Below are positions 56,401-64,000 of a stretch of 64,000 bases of DNA, in pieces; position 1 is the stretch's first letter, and each line of letters starts with the position of its first letter. Both the position numbers and the translations under genes were made by a program. The notes beneath the pieces were generated by a model that was not told where the DNA came from, did no database searches, and saw only the letters and a program-made list of their open reading frames with translations. The stretch is from Mactra quadrangularis (lineage: Eukaryota; Mollusca; Bivalvia; Venerida; Mactridae): NCBI GenBank assembly GCA_025267735.1, contig CM046301.1, positions 68,529,872 to 68,593,871 on the forward strand, written 5' to 3'.

Positions 56401-58992
56401 AAATCATATTCATGAAGTCAGGTTGATTTCTATGAGGAAATATAACTTTCACTGTTTTCTCAGAGAATATGAAAGACACTGCAGCAGGAATCTAAAATAT
56501 AAATGTATGTTTAAAGGGATATACAGGCATATGACTGTGCCAAAAGTATAGAACCAAGTTTAGTATTTAAAACAGTATTAAGAATGTAAGAAATCACATG
56601 TCACTTATAACATTCAACAGATTGAATTAAAACATGTGGCATACACATTGTTGAAAACAAAAGTAGGATACTGAGGGAATCACCAAGCTATTTTTAGATT
56701 TGTTTTATGTGGCACTTGCTGAAACTAAACATTTTCATAGGTCGTTTCTTGTCTTTTCAACATTCTTAGGCAGTTAAGGTATCTTTTTAATAGAATTATA
56801 CTAATGTTGCGCAATAACAATCTCTAATATCTTCTCATCAGTAAATGCATATTTTAACACTAATCCATTTTTAGCTAACCTGACCCATGTGGGTCGAGTT
56901 AGGAAACACCCCAAATATAAAGAGAAATTATAGAAATATTGTGCTAAATAATATATCAGTTTGTCTGTTTCAATTATAATGCAGAACCAGGAAAATCGGA
57001 ACTGAAAATTTTGCCCACTAATCCCTTTAATATACGAGCAGGCTTATTTGTGCATACTACAGAAAATGAAGGATTTTTATATGGTATTAATTGGGGTTGC
57101 ACCCTAAAACCAAAATGGTGTGAACTGTTTGGCATATCCCATACCTAAACTCTTTTTTAAACTAGGTTTAAAGCCATGTCAACACAATTTATTTTTACAG
57201 AGCCCAGTGCCCCTACCGTAGCTTTCGTGGATCCTTATCTATAACCAGTACTCGGCTACTCTTCCACAAGGCTGGCATCTTCTCAATATACCTTATTACT
57301 TGAGGAATATTTGACAATTAGTCAAATTTTCATGGAACCACCCCTGGTGGCAGCCAATGAAATTAGAGGGCAAACAAATTCTGCAAATAAGATATAGTGC
57401 TTGCTCTTAAAATGATCTGTACAGGCAACCACGTTCATTTCTTAATTTCGTAGACTGTGGTGAGATTCAAACCCTACCCCTTCAGGACATTAGACGTGAA
57501 ATCCTGGCCAACTACTAGCTGACTAGTACAGACCAGGGTACATCAATAATATGATATTAAAATCATGATAACTCCTCTGACCAAGGTTATTTCAACAGAT
57601 AAAATAATCACACTAGGGGACTCCCTAGCATAATGTAATACTAAACATTGTATACTTACAATTCCAAAGAAGAAACATAATACCCATAAAGCATTAGTAT
57701 GTCCATAGACATCTTCAGATATAGGATATATACTTTCATCTTTCAGTGAGGGAAACAACATAGGTATAAGTAATGTATACTGTGCAAACAATACTAACAA
57801 TGCACATAACAGTTTTCTACATGTAGGTCTCTTTCTTAAAGCAATAAGTCTGAAATAAAAACTTTCATAATTCTACAACAAGTTAACATGATTGCAATCC
57901 AATAAAAATCCATGGTCAGAACATGTATCAGGGGCAGATCCATACTTTCTAGGGGGGTCTGAACTTTTTCTAGGGGGGGTCCAAACTTTCGAACCACAAC
58001 CACATTATTCACATTTTGCCAAATAATGCAACATATTAACAATAAAAACTACATTACCATTAAATCTATGTTAAGTACCGGGAAAATGTGCTTTATGCCA
58101 CTTAAAAATGACATACCGTCAATAAATACACTAAAGGAAAGGTACATTTTGAAAATTCTAGGGGGGGGGGTCTCCCAGCTAGATCTGCCTAGATGTGTAT
58201 CAAACTCAAGGCATCCAGAGTTGTAAGTGGACACCACATGATCACTTTAACTTTTTTAACTTTAACTATGCTGGTACAAGTTTTTTTGTGTTACTATCAA
58301 ATCATGTGACCACTCTTATCTAAATCAAGCTTATTAATTCAATATCTTGCTTTCAGATTATTTCACATTGTTTCAGTAACCATCACTGAAACAATCCCCA
58401 AATTGTTGTCCAAAAACATTAAATACCACAAAACAAAATCAATTAAAGATAACAGCAAGTACCAACACATTAACCAACAGCCCCCCTCCTAGGATAAAAA
58501 ATAATATAAGCATTTGTACGAAAAGTAAGTTACTGACCTTAGTATAAAAACAGCTGGTATCATCAAGTTTAACAGTACAGCTTGTAGATAGGGCGGTGTT
58601 CTACATCCACTTTGTGCATACATAAAACACAGAACAGATACTATGTTAGATGAACCAATCAAAGCAAACTGACTCTTCTCATAGTTAACTTCATAACTTG
58701 TTATCAGATTGAAACATGGACATTGATAAAATACGAATAGAGTTCCGAAGAAGATAAATGCAAAGCATTCAGACATAAGTAAAGTAAAGAAAGGGTCAAT
58801 TTGACCATAGTCTACTGTTGTGTTACAGTTTGTGAAGTTTGTATAGTTAGTATATTGGTCATTGTAGAAGTTTGTCCAATCCTTTTGCAGTATTGCTACA
58901 GAGGTTCTAGTTGCTATGGAGATGAACACAAGGAATCCTGATACAACCAGTGGAAGACTTCTAGGTCTGGGATCATCTATTTCATTATCCAT
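53384..58992 (-). CDS. CRT-like transporter, paralogue 2 duplicate (copy B), six exons
   Basis: Exons in coding order: 58992-58538, 57849-57660, 56491-56289, 55848-55689, 55049-54904, 54629-53384. Lengths, borders and phases equal those of the copy at 18008-24893, so it also predicts 799 aa with no stop or frameshift. By eye it differs at about 17 residues: four in the first luminal loop (for example E to A and K to N), one L to I in exon 5, twelve in the tail; exons 3 and 4 encode identical protein. Both di-leucine motifs and PPPY are kept. Intron insertions differ from copy A (see 21757, 23350 and 58195). Confidence 0.85.
58195..58303. other. Copy-B-only ~110-bp segment in intron 1 of CRT-like gene 3
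   Basis: Copy A goes from CTAGATCTGCC straight to AAATCATGTGACC. Copy B holds extra sequence including AAGGCATCCAGAGTTGTAAG and repeated TTTAACTTT. Insertion in B or deletion in A cannot be decided. Confidence 0.5.
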
Positions 58993-59311
58993 TATTCTAT
59001 TTACCCTTAGAACTTAATATGTGAAACAAATATGAAACTGAAATAGACAAAAAAGAAGCATTGATTTTTTTATATTTCTTATGTTCACAAGGTTTGACTG
59101 CCGGATTTGGGTCAACAACCCAAATAAACTATCAAGTTTCTAATTGGCAGTTTTATTGTTGTTTCGATGTTGAATTCTCAAGAGAGATAATATTTTTAAG
59201 TTCTTTTTTATTCTTCGTTAGTAAATTCATATAGGTAAACTTTCACTTGTATTTATTGTGAATTATGCATGAACATTTTTCCAGGTCATTTAAGGTAGCT
59301 GCCTCATCTAT

Positions 59312-60362
59312 GAATAAATGAATAAAATAGATCATTGCATCTAATAGCAATGGGAAAAAAATAATTAGACCATTGCGTCTAATAATAAATGAATAATGTA
59401 GATAATTGCATCTTAAATAATAAATTATGATTAAAATAGATCATTGCAAAGATCTTAAATAATAAATGAATAAAAAAAGAACATTGCATCTTAAATAATA
59501 AATGAATAAATATATCATTGCAAAGATCTTAAATAAAAATTAATGAATAAAATATATCATTGCAAATATCTTAAATAATAAATGAATAAAAAAGAACATT
59601 GCATCTTAAATAATAAATGAATAAAATATATCATTGCAAATATCTTAAATAATAAATGAATAAAAAAGATCATTGCATATAAAATAATAAATGAATAAAA
59701 AAAGAACATTGCATCTTAAATAATAAATGAATAAAAAAGATCATTGCATATAAAATAATAAATGAATAAAAAAAGAACATTGCATCTTTAATAATAAATG
59801 AATAAAAAATATCATTGCAAATATCTTAAATAATAAATGAATGAAATAGATAATTACAAATATCTTAAAAAATAAATGAATAAAAATAATCATTGCATCT
59901 TAAATAATAAATGAATAAAAAAAGATCATTGCATCTTAAAAAATAAATGAATAAAAAAAGAACATTGCATCTTAAATAATACATGAATAAAATATATTAT
60001 TGCAAATATCTTATATAATAAATGAATGAAATAGATCATTGCAAAAATCTTAAATAATAAATGAATATATATAGATCATTGCAAAGATCTTAAATAATTA
60101 ATGAATAGCGATAAAATAGATCATTGCAAATATCTTAAATAATAATGAATAAAACAGTCTTCACCTAAGTTGTTTTTCAGCACTAGCCCGGTCAGGCTTC
60201 CAGGAAGCAATTTTCACTAGCCCGAATCCAAATTCACTAGCCCAAACCATTTTGCAGAGAAATGTCCTTTAATTAAAATAGATCATTGCAAAGATCTTAA
60301 ATAATAAATGAATAAAATAGATCATTGCATATTAAATAAAAAATGAATAAAATAGATCATTG
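59312..60362. repeat. AT-rich ~38-bp minisatellite between divergent genes (copy B)
   Basis: Partner of the array at 25213, with the same CACTAGCCC-bearing interruption at about 60172-60275 but a slightly different unit count. Confidence 0.85.
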
Positions 60363-61284
60363 TAGATCTACCCAAGAACAGTTATTGAGCACAGGTTTAT
60401 ATTCCCAAATCTTTTTTGCAATGACTGGAGTGATCATTTTCAGAAAAAAGAAACTGGCTATAGTGAGCAAAGTACAAATTCCATTCTCAAACCAAGGAAG
60501 GACCCCATATAACAGGGTTAGGGTCCTTGCTCAAACCTAGATTTTGTACCTGACCAATTTAAAAGTAATACAAACAACAGAATAATTTCCAAACGCTACG
60601 CAATCAGGCTACTTCGCCAAGTTCATCATTAGTTCAAATTTTCTGCATTTTCTAAACACGCATTTCACAAATCACATGCAAATAAAATTGATGCAGCGTT
60701 CCACTGACCTACTTGGGCCAATTTTCCGAAATCGTCGAAAACGAAAGTAGAAACGTTATTTTGGTTCTACACTTCGTGTACGCTTGATATAAAACAGGCG
60801 CTAGAACGGGATTCAAGACATCGGTTTTACTAAAGGGACATCACTCTGATAACTTTTAATTATTGCACAAGTTTCTCTAAAAATGGAATCCCCGTATGAG
60901 TTCTATTTTCCGAAAATTAATTCATTCACGTAACCTTAGTTTTAGAGAACGACTTGTTTTAATAAAGTTGAAAAAGAAACCGACTGTTCTAACTATGGCT
61001 TCTCGTAAGTATGAAGTTACGTTTAATTTATAAAAGACTTTTAATATGGTTGAATGACTAGCTAAGTTCTAGAATCTGATTCTATTTGTTTTATAGGTGT
61101 TCAAAGTATTGGAAATATGCAGCCAACTTAATTTTGTCAAAATATGTTCAACTCAAAAAGGGGCATTATTTTTTGCTGAAATTTTCATTCACACATGATG
61201 GTAATAATGTATTGAAATTCACTCTTCCACAAAGATGGAAACTTATATATAAATGCATGCATAAATGCCAAATTTTCTTAGAAA

Positions 61285-61369
61285 GATAGAAAGGGATTTG
61301 AACCCTTACTCCTTTCGAGACACTAGATACGAAATCCCTGTGTGCTACCATCTGTGCTACAAACCCGTT
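61285..61369 (-). repeat. tRNA-like sequence, probably SINE head (copy B)
   Basis: Partner of 27154-27238 in the second copy, with the same A and B boxes. Confidence 0.5.
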
Positions 61370-61381
61370 CTTTTTTATATC

Positions 61382-61688
61382 ATCATAGGCGGATCCAGGA
61401 TTTCCACTTACGGGGGGCGGAAGTTTCAAGTTACGGGGGTCGGAAAACGAACAAGCAAATGTTACAAATACTTAGAAGGTATTGTCCTTGAATTATTGTA
61501 CCTTATGCTGATTGTTTTAGCGTAGTTCAAGTCATGTTATTTATTGCTAGCGTAGGGTGCGAAAATGTTTGACATTTATACTTATGCATTTTCCTATAAG
61601 TATCATATTTTATGATAAAAAACCCTTTGCTTGGGCAATTTTAGGGGGGGCGTACGCCGGGTCCGTCCCCCCTTGGATCTGCCTATGA
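61382..61688. mobile_element. MITE with ATCATAGGCGGATCCA ends (copy B)
   Basis: Partner of 27251-27562, five bases shorter mainly because of a shorter G-run near the right end. Confidence 0.65.
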
Positions 61689-62034
61689 TCTTAACTGGGA
61701 AAATATGTTAATTTCTTAAGGGTGTATCAGGATTTGAAATTGAAAAAATCTATGAAGTGGGTGTGGTTACTAAACATATAAAAATATCCATAAATTCCAA
61801 AATAATTTTGATATATTTTGTAAGTGATACGTCAAGTGTATAGACAGGACAATGGAAATATAAAAAAAACTCAACAAATAAGACATTTGGAAAGAAATGA
61901 AAAATTTAACCTAACCTTGAAATATCCTTCTGAACGTCAGTCAAAACGCATAATTAAAGTTCTTAAAGTAATATGATGCAAAGTCACACAAGCCTGAAAT
62001 AGAAAGAGTGAATATATCCAGTGGACAAAGACCA

Positions 62035-63140
62035 ATTTACATTTATCGAGATTTCCATTTAAGGTATTGATTTTTGAATGTTAGATGTTTTGATGTTGGA
62101 CTTTCAGCTAGTTGAATGTTAAGAGGAATTTCATTCCATATAACTGATCCTGAATATGCTAGGGATTTTCTGAAGAATTCAAGTTTAGGTTTTGGGACGT
62201 ACAGTTGTTGATTAGAATTTGACCTTTATTTAGAATTGCTGCAAGAGACAAATTTATTATTTAAATAATCTGGAGCATGTTGTTAAGGGATTTGTAAACA
62301 AGAATTGTTTTTTTGTAGTCAACACGGTCTGCAAATTTCATCCAATTAAGTTTCTTAAATAATTCCTCAGATAGAGCATCAAATGGCTGGTCCAGGATTA
62401 TACGAGCAGCTCTCTTTTGAAATTTTAGAATTGTATTTGGTAATTCCATATTGCATGATCCCCATACAGTACAACAGTAATCAATATGTGGAAGGATGTA
62501 GGCATTGAAATAGAGTTTTCTGGTATGTAAATTAAGAAATTGTTTGATTCTAAGAAGGTATAAAAGTCTATTACATTGTTTTAGTGTAGCTTCTACTTGG
62601 AGCTTCCAATTTAAGTTTTTGTCAATATGTACTCCAAGTAGTTTTTGCCCAAAAACTTGTTCTAAAGGTTCATTGTTCAATCTTAGGTAAGGTGTTGCCA
62701 AATTGTTGTTTGATTTGTCATAATGATTAGAGGCTGAAATAAACATTGATTTTGTCTTTGAAGCATTTGGTACCATTCCATTTATGTCACACCAGGCTTG
62801 TACAGAATCTAATTGTGATTGGAGTTTGATACTTACATCATTTTTATTTTTCCCACTTGCTTTTAATGTAGTGTCATCTGCAAACAGTTGTGCATTTTGC
62901 ACAAATAAAGGCAGGTCATTAATATAGATAAGGAAAAGTATTGGACCGAGTACTGAACCTTGTGGTGCACCTGCATTAATTTCTAGAGATTCAGACATTT
63001 CACCAGATAAGCATACTTTTTGGTGCCTATGAGTTAAGTAAGAGAGAAACCATTCTATACTTTTTTCCCTCAATTTGTAACATTCTAATTTGTGTAGTAA
63101 GAGTTTATGGTTTATTAAGTCAAATGCCTTAATGTCATCC
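62035..63140 (-). mobile_element. 5'-truncated CR1/L2-like non-LTR retroposon (copy B)
   Basis: Partner of 27905-29012; the 270-codon frame (63073-62261) differs at only two residues (Q-M-F to Q-L-F and K-S-I to K-T-I). Inserted before the duplication. Confidence 0.8.
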
Positions 63141-63277
63141 TTTTTTGTTCATATATTGGTGCCTTCCAATAATTTCCCTGCATGCCTATTTAAATGTTTT
63201 AGAGAGCTGATCTGATCACTAACAAATAGAAAATGTATGAAAAATTGTACTCTTGAATTCGATTCTTTATCTTTCAG

Positions 63278-63783
63278 CTGGTTCTTACCCCCAGCATGGT
63301 GCCGATGATCATTTTAAACAACCCGCAGAACCTTCATCAAATGGCAGAACTGTGACCTATGGTCCACCTCAACAGTCTGAAAATAATCACAGTCAACTTG
63401 ACAGTCACAGAAGACAAGAGCGTAGAGATGGATCATCATCCCGGGATAGTTCTAGATCTAGATCTAAAGATACAGCACGTCAAACGAGTAGCGAGAGACG
63501 ATCTGGGTCTGAAAGAGATCAGCCGAGTGGGGAGAGACGATCTGGGTCTGAAAGAGATGGGCAAGGTGGCGAGAGAAGGTCTGGGTTTGGGCGAGGAAGG
63601 GGTCGATCTCAAGATCAACAGTTAGATGTTGGTACATGGAATTCCAAACAATCTTCTCATCCCTATGGTGGCCAAAACCAGCAAGCCAAATACCAGTCTT
63701 ATAAAAGCCAACAAAATTATTATAGTAGTTATCATAATCAAGGACAAGGGTCTCAATATCATCGCAATGCAAATGGTCTTAGG
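63278..63783 (+). CDS. First recognised exon of the second TRPT1-like gene (copy B, partial)
   Basis: Exon of 506 nt bounded by TTTCAG and GTAAGA, partner of 29150-29400 but with 85 more codons. It is low-complexity: an RS-rich part (SSSRDSSRSRSKDTARQTS), three ERRSGSERD-type repeats, GRGRGRSQ, then Q/Y/N-rich (SQQNYYSSYHNQGQGSQYH). It is probably a disordered nucleic-acid-binding-like N-terminal extension. The exons that would carry the phosphotransferase domain lie beyond the window end. Confidence 0.55.
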
Positions 63784-64000
63784 GTAAGATATGTTTGTTG
63801 CTCCTTTTGTATAATAGTGTATATTAATCTAAGCAATTATTAATCCAATTAAGTTGAAAAATTCTGATAATATAGAGTAATCTTTAACTGTGGTACCTTG
63901 TATTTTGGTAATGGAGGCCCACATTGAACAGTGGATTTATCCAAATGTGTAGCCTCATTAAATAATGATAATATCTGTTTTAGTTCAACTATTCAGAAAA

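Larger units (their letters stand above)
43832..64000 (+). repeat. Large direct duplication, copy B (runs off the window)
   Basis: Counterpart of 11738-29619, about 2.3 kb longer mainly because of inserted elements. The left border is sharp: upstream of ATTTAATGTG the two flanks are unrelated. Since the right end leaves the window, copy B may continue with the rest of the TRPT1-like gene. If it is a plain tandem duplication the unit is about 32 kb (11738-43831). Confidence 0.9.

Overview
The window is AT-rich, intron-rich eukaryotic DNA packed with transposon debris. The mix of tRNA-derived SINEs, CR1/L2-like retroposon ends, foldback MITEs and short inverted-repeat elements ending in (GGAC)n and TATCCCCC/GGGGGATA hairpins suggests a lophotrochozoan, most likely a bivalve mollusc. 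This is inference; no gene here is diagnostic of a species.

Layout: (1) 0-2.9 kb, no recognisable gene. (2) 2.9-10.1 kb, plus strand: a six-exon gene for a transporter of the CRT-like (chloroquine-resistance-transporter-like) branch of the drug/metabolite transporter superfamily, 435 aa. (3) 11.74-43.83 kb: one unit of a large direct duplication. It holds a second CRT-like gene (minus strand, 18.0-24.9 kb, 799 aa with a 414-aa repeat-bearing tail), a tRNA 2'-phosphotransferase (TRPT1/KptA)-like gene (plus strand, 29.15-36.67 kb, no N-terminal lobe found), and an apparently intact two-exon hAT (ZBED-type) transposase gene (36.72-43.08 kb) whose intron contains a dead CR1/L2-like retroposon. 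(4) 43.83-64.0 kb: the first 20 kb of the second copy, with a third CRT-like gene (minus strand, 53.4-59.0 kb) and the beginning of a second TRPT1-like gene cut by the window end.

The three CRT-like genes share one exon plan: exons 2, 4 and 5 are 190, 160 and 146 nt in all three, with identical phases. The two duplicated copies differ at about 17 residues of 799, almost all in the first luminal loop and the C-terminal tail. Both paralogue types carry acidic di-leucine motifs at the C terminus, which fits endolysosomal targeting. In each duplicate, the CRT-like gene and the TRPT1-like gene point away from each other across a ~1 kb minisatellite array.

The copies also differ by several clean transposon-sized insertions. 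The pair may be a recent tandem duplication, or two haplotypes of one locus wrongly placed in series by the assembly; sequence alone cannot decide. The rest of the window is introns and interspersed elements: a Helitron with both termini, hAT elements with 8-bp target duplications, a Harbinger-like MITE nested in a CAGT-ended element, and a long-armed foldback element filling an intron of the TRPT1-like gene.
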